Shown: positions 8,186-16,638 of the stretch, piece after piece
Position numbering within the stretch: the first letter of the stretch is position 1
How the letters are laid out: every line of letters begins with the position of its first letter
Assembly (NCBI GenBank): GCA_038236865.1
Contig: JBBRZI010000002.1
Span: forward strand, 28,024 to 92,023
DNA length: 64,000 bases
Direction: 5' to 3'
DNA from: UBA4729 sp038236865
GTDB lineage: Bacteria > Patescibacteriota > Saccharimonadia > Saccharimonadales > UBA4665
The notes under the pieces: generated by a model
Told to the model about the DNA's origin: nothing
Database searches by the model: none
Seen by the model: only the letters and a program-made list of their open reading frames with translations
Made by a program: the position numbers and the translations under genes

Positions 8186-8249
8186 TGCCCGCTCGGCGGG
8201 TGGTGCTATTTTTATTACGCGCTCAAAAAGATACACAGGTGGATTAATT

Positions 8250-9683
8250 ATGTATGCTGACGATATTGCACCGAACGTGCCACTCGAAAATTATAAACGA
8301 ACTAAAATTATCGCAACGGTTGGTCCTTCGACCGATAGCTATGAGTTAATCGAGGCCTTGATACATGCCGGCGCGAACGGTATCCGTCTCAACTTTAGCC
8401 ACGGCAGCCACGAAGAACGAACTCGCCAAATCAAGTGGATCCGTAAAGCTAGCCGGGCGAGCACGAAGCCAATTGCCATCATTCAGGATCTGCAAGGGCC
8501 AAAGATTCGTCTTGGGGATTTTGAAGGTACGGTGACGGTTACGGCTGGGCAAAGCCTGGTGTTTAAGTACCAAGCCGATTACGCCGTCAGCGGCTATTTG
8601 CCGACGCAGTACGATTTGAGCCTAAAAGTGAAGCGCGGCGAACGCATTTATCTGTATGACGGCAAGGTCAAAGCTATCGTTGTGAGTGTGCACGACGGTC
8701 TCGTGCACGCCGAAGCCCAAAACGACGGCGTGTTGGTCAAACGTAAGGGCATGAACCTGCCCGATACTGATTTTGGCGGCGACATTATTACCCCGAAGGA
8801 TAAAGCTGATTTGATCTTCGGTTCGAGCCAGGATATCGATTATGTCGCACTGAGTTTTGTGCAAACGGCCGACGATATCGCTCACTTGCGGACACTGCTC
8901 AAAAGTGTGAACAGTACCGCCAAAGTAATCGCCAAAATCGAAACCAAAGCCGCTATTGATAACTTGGAGTCGATCGTGCAGGCCAGTGACGTGGTGATGA
9001 TTGCTCGCGGCGATCTGGCGGTTGAAACGCCCGCCGAGAGTGTGCCGATTGTCCAGCGCCAAATTATCGGACTCGGTCAGCGCTACGGCAAACCGACCAT
9101 TGTCGCGACCCAAATGCTCGCCAGCATGACTGACGCGCCGGAACCGACCCGAGCGGAAGTCTCCGATGTCGCTACCGCGGCTATTCTGGCTGCCGATTGC
9201 GTCATGCTCAGTGATGAAACCGCCAGTGGCAAATACCCGATCGAGGCCGTCCAAACTATGAAACGAATCGTTTTGTACGCTGAAGCCCATAAACCACTCA
9301 GCGTAATCTTTCCTGGGCATGAAGACCACTCCCGCCAAGGCGCAATTAGCCGGGCGATTGTGAACCTGGCTGAAAACATTGCTGCCAAGGCTATCGTTGC
9401 CGAGACTAAATCGGGTGATACCGCCTTGCAAATTGCGGCACTGCGCAATCACACGCCACTCATCGCCGTGACCAGTGATGACCGTACTGCGCAACAGCTC
9501 GCCATCGTGTTTGCCGTCAAAAGCTATGTTCGACCCATCGATAAGCACGCCGCTAAGAAATTGACCGACTGGCTACTGCAGGGCAAAGTCCTCCATAAGG
9601 GCGATATTGTGCTGACGGTTTCCGGCCTTTACCCTGGCGTTGTCGGCACTACCGATACGATAAAAGTTCGGGTTCTCGAATAG
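8250..9683 (+). CDS. pyk: Pyruvate kinase
   Basis: 477 residues from ATG 8250; AGGTGGA 6 nt upstream fixes the start, and a GTG 24 codons upstream was not used. It converts phosphoenolpyruvate and ADP to pyruvate and ATP in the cytosol. Visible signatures: TKIIATVGPS near the N-terminus, GIRLNFSHGS, QDLQGPKIRLGDF, the active-site block VIAKIETKAAIDNLE followed by MIARGDLAVE, and MLSDETASGKYP. The length fits a standard A-B-C domain enzyme without an extra C-terminal PEP-utiliser domain. Two further glycolytic genes follow, but a separate promoter region lies between. In an organism with reduced metabolism this is a main ATP-yielding step. Confidence 0.97.
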   Translation: MYADDIAPNVPLENYKRTKIIATVGPSTDSYELIEALIHAGANGIRLNFSHGSHEERTRQIKWIRKASRASTKPIAIIQDLQGPKIRLGDFEGTVTVTAGQSLVFKYQADYAVSGYLPTQYDLSLKVKRGERIYLYDGKVKAIVVSVHDGLVHAEAQNDGVLVKRKGMNLPDTDFGGDIITPKDKADLIFGSSQDIDYVALSFVQTADDIAHLRTLLKSVNSTAKVIAKIETKAAIDNLESIVQASDVVMIARGDLAVETPAESVPIVQRQIIGLGQRYGKPTIVATQMLASMTDAPEPTRAEVSDVATAAILAADCVMLSDETASGKYPIEAVQTMKRIVLYAEAHKPLSVIFPGHEDHSRQGAISRAIVNLAENIAAKAIVAETKSGDTALQIAALRNHTPLIAVTSDDRTAQQLAIVFAVKSYVRPIDKHAAKKLTDWLLQGKVLHKGDIVLTVSGLYPGVVGTTDTIKVRVLE

Positions 9684-9800
9684 TTAGTAACTAAGAATTA
9701 GTCACTAAGAATTAGGTTTTGTCTGTGGTAGTTAGGTGACGCTTATGCTATATTACCCCTAGTTACTAAGTACTATTTGCTAGTGTTGAGTAGGGTGGGA
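9684..9800 (+). promoter_or_regulatory. Repeat-containing promoter region of pgk
   Basis: Contains two direct copies of CTAAGAATTAG (from 9691 and 9705), a 10-bp inverted repeat TTAGTAACTA (9684-9693)/TAGTTACTAA (9760-9769), and a TATATT -10 candidate at 9749-9754 without a good -35. AGGGTGGGA directly precedes the start codon of pgk. Confidence 0.4.
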
Positions 9801-11087
9801 ATGTTTACAAAAAAGACTATTAAAGATATTGATCTTGTCGGCAAGACCGTTTTGCTGCGCGCCGATTATAATGTACCGACCGTCGACGGCAAAATCACCG
9901 ACGATTACCGGATTAAGCAGTCACTGCCAACCGTGCAATACCTGCTCGATCAGAACGTTAAATTGATTATTTGCTCCCATCTGGGCCGCCCAAGTGGCCC
10001 CGGCGATGTCGCCAACAGCCTTTTCCCGGTCGCCAAACGGCTGCAGCAAATACTCTACCGACCAGTTGAATTTGCGACCGACTGTATCGGCCTGGCCGCC
10101 GAGAAGGCAGTTGGTAGTATGAAGCTGGGGCAGGTGCTCCTATTGGAGAATTTGCGTTTTCACCCCGAAGAAGAGGCCAATGACGACGCCTTCGCGGCTC
10201 AGCTAGCCAAACTAGCTGATGTGTTTGTGCAGGATGGCTTTGGTGTCGTCCACCGGGCCCACGCCAGCACCGAAGCCATCACCCACCACTTGCCCAGTGT
10301 AGCCGGTTTGCTGCTCGAAACAGAAGTTGACACGATCACCCGGGTCATGCAGGCCCCCAAACGGCCGCTTATGGCAATTGTCGGGGGTGCTAAAATTGCC
10401 GATAAGATTGATATATTACACCGCTTTATAGAGATAGCTGACTTTTTGGCAGTCGGGGGCGCGATGGCGAATACCTTTTTGGCCGCCCAAGGCATCGATG
10501 TTGCCGAAAGCCTCTACGACAAGAACGATGTACCAATCGCTAAAGAGCTAATTCGCAAAGCCGCCAGCGAGGCCCGCAAGCGCCGGTTTGTGCTCGTCAT
10601 CCCCCACGATGGGGTCGTCGTTCACAAAATTGATAAAACCGCCCCAACCCGGATTGTCGATTGGTCCGCCCACGTGATTGCCGACATTGAACAGTACCCA
10701 CGTCGGGTTCCAGCCAGTGCCAGCCACGTCCACCAAGACGAAATGATTGTCGACATCGGTCCGTTCTCCGGTTCGTTTATCGCCGGGGGCATTCAGTTGG
10801 CCAACACGGTGATATGGAATGGCACCATGGGTGTGATCGAAACGGCGGGTTTGCAAGGGCCAATCGGTCCATACGCCCACGGGACGGATTTGGTCATTCA
10901 GGCCTTGCTGGGGGAATTCGGTCACAAACCATTCACGGTCGTGGGTGGTGGCGACACTGTTGGCTACCTCGAATCCCGCAAGCTCGTCAAATCATTTGGT
11001 CACGTTTCGACCGGTGGTGGCGCCAGTTTGGAATTGATGGGCGGGCGGACGCTGCCGGGAGTTGAAGCACTGGAAACTAAAAAGTAA
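9801..11087 (+). CDS. pgk: Phosphoglycerate kinase
   Basis: 428 residues from ATG 9801. It transfers phosphate from 1,3-bisphosphoglycerate to ADP. Signatures: VLLRADYNVP (18-26), the substrate-loop SHLGRP, LLLENLRFHPEEE, hinge region AIVGGAKIADKI, and the C-terminal nucleotide site VVGGGDTVGYLES with STGGGASLELMGG. It has NGTMGV where most enzymes have NGPMGV. Family length is about 390-415, so this copy is slightly long because of a loop near 275-320. tpiA follows by 23 nt, so the two probably form an operon. Confidence 0.97.
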   Translation: MFTKKTIKDIDLVGKTVLLRADYNVPTVDGKITDDYRIKQSLPTVQYLLDQNVKLIICSHLGRPSGPGDVANSLFPVAKRLQQILYRPVEFATDCIGLAAEKAVGSMKLGQVLLLENLRFHPEEEANDDAFAAQLAKLADVFVQDGFGVVHRAHASTEAITHHLPSVAGLLLETEVDTITRVMQAPKRPLMAIVGGAKIADKIDILHRFIEIADFLAVGGAMANTFLAAQGIDVAESLYDKNDVPIAKELIRKAASEARKRRFVLVIPHDGVVVHKIDKTAPTRIVDWSAHVIADIEQYPRRVPASASHVHQDEMIVDIGPFSGSFIAGGIQLANTVIWNGTMGVIETAGLQGPIGPYAHGTDLVIQALLGEFGHKPFTVVGGGDTVGYLESRKLVKSFGHVSTGGGASLELMGGRTLPGVEALETKK

Positions 11088-11110
11088 GGTACAATTAATC
11101 CATAAGCATT

Positions 11111-11893
11111 ATGAAAAGAACCCTCATAGTCGGCAACTGGAAAATGCACCTCAATACGCACGAGGCGAGCTTGCTCGTTCACCGTTTGAATGAACGTATT
11201 CCTGTTCACCGGACGGTCGAAGTCGTCCTGGCCCCGAGCCTGCTCGCCCTGCAGCCAATCAGTGTCGAACTCGATCGTCGTAAATTCCGCTTGGCGGCTC
11301 AAAATGCCTTCTACAAAGACGAAGGTTCATTTACCGGCGAGGTGAGTTATACGATGTTGCGCGAGCTCGTGCACTACGCCATTATTGGCCATTCTGAGCG
11401 ACGGATGTACTTCGATGAGACCTTAGAAGTTGTGCGCGACAAAGTTGCCGCGGCGGTGCGCAATGAAATTACGCCGATTCTCTGCATCGGTGAGACCAAG
11501 CACGAACGCTTGCAGGGTGAAGCCCAGCGGGTGATTCATGACCAGCTGACAACGGCGTTGTTCCACCTTACCTCAGAAGAAGTTGCGACGATGGTGATTG
11601 CGTACGAACCGGTCTGGGCGATTGGGACAGGCCAAACAGCTAAGCCAGACGAAATTGCGACGGTAATTCGCTGGATCAAACATAATTTATACGAGCTATA
11701 CGGCACTAAAGTGGCCGAAACCACCCGGATTATTTACGGAGCCGGGGTTGAACCGGAGTTTGTCGGCAGTATGCTCTCGATTGAGGGCGTCGATGGGTTA
11801 CTTGTCGGCGGGGCCAGCCTCAATTACATGAAGTTTACCGATATCGTCGATAGGGCGTATCGCCTCGGTCACGAAAGAGCCACCGATGGCTGA
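11111..11893 (+). CDS. tpiA: Triosephosphate isomerase
   Basis: 260 residues. It interconverts dihydroxyacetone phosphate and glyceraldehyde 3-phosphate. Active-site residues are visible: Lys11 in GNWKM, His94 in IIGHSERR and Glu166 in AYEPVWAIGTG. The phosphate-binding YGGSV motif is YGAGV here, a mild change, and LLVGGASL closes the barrel. TACAAT at 11090-11095 could allow extra initiation just upstream. The gene overlaps the following membrane-protein gene by 8 nt. Confidence 0.97.
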   Translation: MKRTLIVGNWKMHLNTHEASLLVHRLNERIPVHRTVEVVLAPSLLALQPISVELDRRKFRLAAQNAFYKDEGSFTGEVSYTMLRELVHYAIIGHSERRMYFDETLEVVRDKVAAAVRNEITPILCIGETKHERLQGEAQRVIHDQLTTALFHLTSEEVATMVIAYEPVWAIGTGQTAKPDEIATVIRWIKHNLYELYGTKVAETTRIIYGAGVEPEFVGSMLSIEGVDGLLVGGASLNYMKFTDIVDRAYRLGHERATDG

Positions 11894-12665
11894 GCTCAAC
11901 CGTAAGCCCAACTCGCGCCAAGTTTTTGACGTCGCTCGTCCAAATAAAAGTCGCCCGTCGCCAACCGCCAAGTCAGTTATTGTGACGAACCGACCGCTCC
12001 TGCAGGACCCAATGGTTAATGCTATTTCGGCTGATGAGCCAGTGGCGATTGCGCCACTTATGGTCTCACTGCCTTCAAAGCTCAATATTCAACCGTTGTC
12101 TGGATCAGCTGAGCCAACCACACCGCCCGAGGCCACTGTCGTGACTATGGCTGAGGCTCCAGCCGGAGAGTCCTTGCCCGAGGGGTCGTCGCCGATTAGT
12201 GTACTCGTTGAAAAAAACCGGGTCGAGGCCGCCGAAACAGCCGCCGAAACAGCCGCCGCTACTCCGGAAATTGCACTTGAAGTGCCAGCAACTGAACCGT
12301 CCGTAGCGGCTGTCGAAGCCACCCCGCCCGAGCCGGTTCCGACTGAACGGCCTGAGGCCCCCCTAAAATCAAGCGCCAACCCAATTGGTGATGCCCCGAA
12401 AGACGGGGCGCTGGTGACCGACAAAGATTTAGCTGACGATGCCGATGATATTGATGAAAACGAGGCAAAAATTCAAAAATTGGTGCTCGAGAAACGCTAT
12501 TTTTTGCCCATTAACTCTCAAGAAAAGCGCCGCACCGAGCGTTTTGTAGTGCTGGGAATTGTGCTGATATTGTTGCTCGCCGCCGCGTGGGCCGATATTG
12601 CCCTCGATGCCGGCCTGGTCCATATTGACGGCATCAAGCCACTGACCCACCTGTTCTCGAACTAG
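11886..12665 (+). CDS. Single-TM protein with long disordered N-terminal region
   Basis: 259 residues. The first about 200 are Ala/Pro/Glu-rich and low complexity (for example EAAETAAETAAATPE) with no recognisable fold. An acidic stretch (DDADDIDENEA) precedes a basic segment and a single TM helix (about 221-239, VVLGIVLILLLAAAWADIAL), leaving a short tail of about 20 residues. The N-terminus is therefore probably cytosolic. The start overlaps the end of tpiA (ATG 8 nt inside), indicating coupling. Function unknown. Confidence 0.65.
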   Translation: MAELNRKPNSRQVFDVARPNKSRPSPTAKSVIVTNRPLLQDPMVNAISADEPVAIAPLMVSLPSKLNIQPLSGSAEPTTPPEATVVTMAEAPAGESLPEGSSPISVLVEKNRVEAAETAAETAAATPEIALEVPATEPSVAAVEATPPEPVPTERPEAPLKSSANPIGDAPKDGALVTDKDLADDADDIDENEAKIQKLVLEKRYFLPINSQEKRRTERFVVLGIVLILLLAAAWADIALDAGLVHIDGIKPLTHLFSN

Positions 12666-12740
12666 CAGCGCCCTCGTTAAGGGTGAATACAATCCGACCA
12701 CTCGATGGAAGTTACAACAGTTATGCGGGCCCATCTTTGC

Positions 12741-12746
12741 TACTAT
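12741..12746 (+). promoter_or_regulatory. -10 box 6 nt before helicase start codon
   Basis: TACTAT, then 6 nt, then GTG 12753, with no Shine-Dalgarno; predicted leaderless start. No good -35 seen. Confidence 0.5.
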
Positions 12747-12752
12747 AGATGA

Positions 12753-15700
12753 GTGTCAGATGAACTTTTAACCGGACTTAATCCTGAACAACGCCGCGCG
12801 GTGCAGACTACCGACGGACCTTTGTTGATTCAGGCCGGTGCCGGCAGTGGCAAGACCAAAACGTTGACCCATCGGATTGCCTACCTTATCGCTACTCACC
12901 GGGCTACGCCCCATAATATCCTCGCCGTGACATTCACTAACAAAGCTGCCAAAGAGATGCGTCACCGCGTCGGCGAATTGCTTGGCCAGAATGCCGACCA
13001 TCGCGGTTTCATGCCCTATATGGGCACCTTTCACGGTATTTGCGTGCGGTTGCTGCGGCAAGATGGCGAGACTATCGGTATCCCGCGTACGTTTGTTATT
13101 TTTGATGAATCTGACCGCCTCGCCGCCGTCAAACAGGCTACCAAACAGTTAATGATCGATGAAAAAGCCTTTCCGCCGCGGGTAATCGCCGGCCAGATCA
13201 GCAGCGCTAAAAACGAAATGCTGAGCGCGAGCGAGTATGCGGGAACGGCGACGAGTCCGGCCCAACGGGCGGCCGCTCTAGTCTACCCGCTCTATGAACG
13301 ATCGCTACGCGCCGCCGCCGCGCTCGACTTCGACGATCTGATTAATCGCACCGTGCATATGCTGCAAACCCAGCCGGCCATTCGTGCCAAGTGGCAAGCC
13401 CAATTTAGCTATATTATGATCGACGAGTACCAAGACACCAATGCCGCCCAATACAAGCTCGTCAAATTGCTCACCAACGAACACCGGAACGTCGCAGTTG
13501 TCGGCGATGACTGGCAATGTCTACCAGCCGGCAGTCTGGTCGAGACGGTTGACGGGCCGAAGGCCATAGAACTCATCAAGACAGGTGACACCGTTCGAGC
13601 GGCGGCCGGCTACGGCGCCACGGGCTATTTTAAGGTCACTGCTCGCAAGCAGTTTTCCTATAACAAGGAAGTACTGCGGCTGACGACGGCATTGGGCAAA
13701 ACTATCACCTGCACGCCCAATCACATCCTGTTTGCGCGTTGTGCTAAAACGGAAGCTTACTACGTCTACCTGATGTATTCGCGCAGTCAGGGTTATCGAA
13801 TCGGGATGGCCAAGGGAACACGCTTCGACGGTACATCTGATACGATTGGCTTAAGGGTTCGCGCCAACCAAGAACGGGCTGACCGAATGTGGATTTTGAG
13901 GGTTTGCCAATCGAAAGCAGAGGCCAGGTACCACGAATCGCTAGTCGCTTATCAATACGGTATACCGATGTTGGTTTTTCACGCATTTGCTAATCGTTCG
14001 ATGCAGTGGAGTCAACAACAAATCGACGATCTTTACCAATCCATTGACACCGAAGAACGAGCCAAAAAACTGATGGCAGAGCTGGCAATCCAGTTCGAGT
14101 ATCCGCATTTTTTGCCCCAAGCAACAGTGCGCAGTGGCCGTAAACGGTTGAGCGTCAACGTCGTGTTATTCGGCGAAAAGCGAACGACATTGCAGAGTCC
14201 GTGGTCAGCTAGCCGAATTTCCGCCAACACCACCGATTCAGCCGACCTAGCGGTTTTTAAGCAACTTGGCCACAGCGTTCGGGCCGCCAAAGTCGGTACT
14301 TTTAGATCTGAGATCCACAAACTTGATTACGGGGCAATCGAAGCGACGGTCGAGCAACTCAAGGCGCATGGAACCGAAGCAGCGGATATTCACCGCTACG
14401 CTTTTATAACCGAGCAGAAGTTCTTATTCCAGCCCGCCAGCCAAGTCCACGCCGGTATGGAGCTAGCCAGCCTGCAAGGCGATCGTTTGGTAAATGATGT
14501 CGTTGTCTCGGTGACGAAGCAACAGTATAACGGCTACGTCTATGACCTAGATATTGATCAAGTCCATAACTATGTGGTGTCGGGTGTTGCGACGCACAAT
14601 TCGATCTATAGTTGGCGCGGGGCGGATTTTCGCAATATCCTTAACTTTGAAAAAGACTATAAAGATTGCGCCATCATCAAACTCGAACAAAACTATCGTT
14701 CAACGAAACATATCCTCGATGCGGCTCACGCGATTATCACCAAGAATAAGCAGCGGTCAGATAAAGAGCTGTGGACCGAGGCCGGCGGGGGTATGCCCGT
14801 GCAGATGGTGCAGGTCAATAGCGAACGAGCCGAGGCCGAAGGCATCATTAGCCGGGTTCGGCACGGCGTTGATAGTGGGAGCCGCTCTTATGGTGATTAC
14901 GCCGTGCTGTATCGCACCAATGCCCAAAGCCGCTCGGTCGAAGAAGCCTTGGTTCACTATGGTATTCCGTACCGGATTGTTGGCGGCCAGCGTTTCTACG
15001 ACCGCAAAGAAATCAAAGACATCATTGCCTACTTGCGCTTAATTTTTCAGCCCGAAGATCGGGTCAGTTTTGAGCGTATCGTCAATGTACCGACGCGGGG
15101 TGTCGGGGCTAAATCATTACAGAACTTCTTTGCGTGGCAGCGCAACCAAGACCTGACACTGTTTGCGGCTTTAGCGCGCGCGGCAGACTGCGCTGACGTG
15201 ACTGCCAAAGCCCGCCAGAGCCTGAGTGAGCTCGGTGATATTCTGATGAGCCTCCGCGATGTGCTGGCTGACTCCACGGTCGATGTTTTGATTGATTCGC
15301 TGCTGCGACGCATCGGCTACTTGGACTACATCGGCGATGGTACACCGCAGGGTGATGCCCGCCAAGAAAACGTCAAAGAACTGCTCAGCGTCGCGCAAGA
15401 GTATCGAGACGTTGGGCTCGACGGTTTCCTAGAGGAAGTCGCGCTGGTCAGTGACCTCGATACGACTAACTTCGATAGTGATGCCGTGACACTCATGACG
15501 CTGCACGCCGCCAAAGGTCTGGAATTTCCAGCCGTGTTTATGGTTGGCCTCGAGGAATCAATCTTCCCGCACTCACGAGCGCTCTACGACCAAGGCGAAA
15601 TGGAAGAGGAGCGGCGCCTCTGCTACGTCGGCATGACTCGCGCCCGGGAAGAGCTCTATATGATTTACGCTACGAGTCGTCTGCTCTACGGTGGCCTGCA

Positions 15701-16016
15701 GCATAATCCGCCCTCGCGCTTTTTATCAGAGATAGACGCGGAGTTTGTAGCGACTGCCACCGAAACGAGCCTGGGATACGCCAGCAGCGGTTCGGGGTAC
15801 AACAATAACGATTGGCTGCCCGGGGCTGGTAGCTCGGCGCCAGTCAGTCACGAACCGCGCTATGTGCCCGAACTCAACGAAGGTGATGGCGTTCGCCACC
15901 AAATCTTTGGGATGGGCACCGTTATGGAGCTCGATGGCGATACGGCGGTCATCTACTTTAAAGGCAAGGGTAGTCGTAAGCTTAACATTGCCTTTGCACC
16001 ACTCGAAAAATTATGA
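12753..16016 (+). CDS. pcrA: UvrD/PcrA-type superfamily 1 DNA helicase containing an intein
   Basis: 1087 codons; removing the in-frame intein (residues 256-616) leaves a 726-residue helicase, normal for PcrA/UvrD. It is a 3'-5' DNA helicase for excision repair and replication-fork clearance. Motifs: I AGAGSGKT (about 28-35), Ia AVTFTNKAAKEMR, II DEYQDTN just before the insertion, III split as VVGDDWQ then SIYSWRGAD, IV EQNYRS, V TLHAAKGLEFPAVF, VI EERRLCYVGMTRA. A C-terminal PcrA-type domain (HQIFGMGTV) is present. The start is GTG, chosen because MSDELLTGLNPEQR aligns with family N-termini. The stop overlaps the next ATG (ATGA). Confidence 0.95.
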   Translation: MSDELLTGLNPEQRRAVQTTDGPLLIQAGAGSGKTKTLTHRIAYLIATHRATPHNILAVTFTNKAAKEMRHRVGELLGQNADHRGFMPYMGTFHGICVRLLRQDGETIGIPRTFVIFDESDRLAAVKQATKQLMIDEKAFPPRVIAGQISSAKNEMLSASEYAGTATSPAQRAAALVYPLYERSLRAAAALDFDDLINRTVHMLQTQPAIRAKWQAQFSYIMIDEYQDTNAAQYKLVKLLTNEHRNVAVVGDDWQCLPAGSLVETVDGPKAIELIKTGDTVRAAAGYGATGYFKVTARKQFSYNKEVLRLTTALGKTITCTPNHILFARCAKTEAYYVYLMYSRSQGYRIGMAKGTRFDGTSDTIGLRVRANQERADRMWILRVCQSKAEARYHESLVAYQYGIPMLVFHAFANRSMQWSQQQIDDLYQSIDTEERAKKLMAELAIQFEYPHFLPQATVRSGRKRLSVNVVLFGEKRTTLQSPWSASRISANTTDSADLAVFKQLGHSVRAAKVGTFRSEIHKLDYGAIEATVEQLKAHGTEAADIHRYAFITEQKFLFQPASQVHAGMELASLQGDRLVNDVVVSVTKQQYNGYVYDLDIDQVHNYVVSGVATHNSIYSWRGADFRNILNFEKDYKDCAIIKLEQNYRSTKHILDAAHAIITKNKQRSDKELWTEAGGGMPVQMVQVNSERAEAEGIISRVRHGVDSGSRSYGDYAVLYRTNAQSRSVEEALVHYGIPYRIVGGQRFYDRKEIKDIIAYLRLIFQPEDRVSFERIVNVPTRGVGAKSLQNFFAWQRNQDLTLFAALARAADCADVTAKARQSLSELGDILMSLRDVLADSTVDVLIDSLLRRIGYLDYIGDGTPQGDARQENVKELLSVAQEYRDVGLDGFLEEVALVSDLDTTNFDSDAVTLMTLHAAKGLEFPAVFMVGLEESIFPHSRALYDQGEMEEERRLCYVGMTRAREELYMIYATSRLLYGGLQHNPPSRFLSEIDAEFVATATETSLGYASSGSGYNNNDWLPGAGSSAPVSHEPRYVPELNEGDGVRHQIFGMGTVMELDGDTAVIYFKGKGSRKLNIAFAPLEKL
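13518..14600 (+). other. Intein in helicase motif III, with GIY-YIG-like insertion
   Basis: 361 codons from Cys256 to Asn616. N-terminal block A is CLPAGSLVETVDGP; block B is CTPNHILF with the T-x-x-H pair (Thr321, His324). C-terminal block F is YVYDLDIDQVHNYVV and block G is VATHN, followed by Ser617 as +1 nucleophile. All canonical splicing residues are present, so the intein is probably active. The insertion between blocks B and F (about 330-570) lacks a LAGLIDADG motif. It has YVYL (337-340), YRIG (348-351), and WILRVCQSKAEARYHE with Glu395, a spacing resembling a GIY-YIG nuclease. That nuclease reading is inference; it may be degenerate. Confidence 0.93.
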
Positions 16017-16471
16017 AGCCATGGCAGCAAGCCTGTGGCACTGGGGTGTATTGGCTGACGTGGCCGGGGCTGTGGCTTTACCTACACTTCAGCCATCGTA
16101 CCCGGGTGCTCGTTGTGTGCGATCAGCATGTGTTGCTCGTAAAATCCTGGCTCGGGGACGGCAAGTGGTCGTTGCCGGGCGGCGGATTGCACCGGGGTGA
16201 GGCGCCGCGAGTGGGCGCCCAACGAGAGCTGGCCGAGGAAACAACCTTGAACGTGTCACTCGACGACTTTCAATTTTTCGCTAGTACCACGGCGTCGAGT
16301 AATGGGCTGCGTTTCAGCTATGATCTTTTTGTAGTCGAGTTGGCCACGCAATCGTCAGTCAATCGGCAGCCCAGTGAAATTGCCGCTATCGGCTGGCACG
16401 ACCATCATCAGTTGCTCAACCGGCAATTGAACCAAGAGGTTCAGGAAGCGCTGCGCGCCTGGTTTAAGTAG
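16013..16471 (+). CDS. Nudix hydrolase
   Basis: 152 residues. The Nudix box GGGLHRGEAPRVGAQRELAE, continuing ETT, keeps G-x5-E-x7-RE-x2-EE and coordinates the metal for cleaving nucleoside-diphosphate-X bonds. A moderately hydrophobic N-terminus (YWLTWPGLWLYLHF) precedes the domain and may be a membrane-associating helix. It is translationally coupled to pcrA through an ATGA overlap. The substrate cannot be inferred; housekeeping of oxidised or modified nucleotides is possible given the helicase neighbour. Confidence 0.88.
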   Translation: MKPWQQACGTGVYWLTWPGLWLYLHFSHRTRVLVVCDQHVLLVKSWLGDGKWSLPGGGLHRGEAPRVGAQRELAEETTLNVSLDDFQFFASTTASSNGLRFSYDLFVVELATQSSVNRQPSEIAAIGWHDHHQLLNRQLNQEVQEALRAWFK

Positions 16472-16638
16472 CAATGCTGTGGTTGGATCTTCTCATCTCA
16501 AGCTGTTGTGGGGGCAGCAGCGAGGCTCTCGCTACCCTGCAGACGGTAGGAAACGCGCCCTAGATTTGCTACAATCATAGGATAGTTTGGCGGCGTTTTG
16601 CGCAATCAAAGCAGGCAGATACCACAGCTATTTCCGCT

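Noticed and set aside
8622..9548. 308-codon antisense frame inside pyruvate kinase
   Set aside because: It is a mirror of a highly conserved gene with biased codon use; composition is His/Asp-rich nonsense and no promoter was seen.
16472..16638. Possible c-di-AMP riboswitch upstream of the Rpf-like gene
   Set aside because: The best -10 leaves a leader of only about 57 nt, too short for a ydaO-type element, and the consensus was not found.
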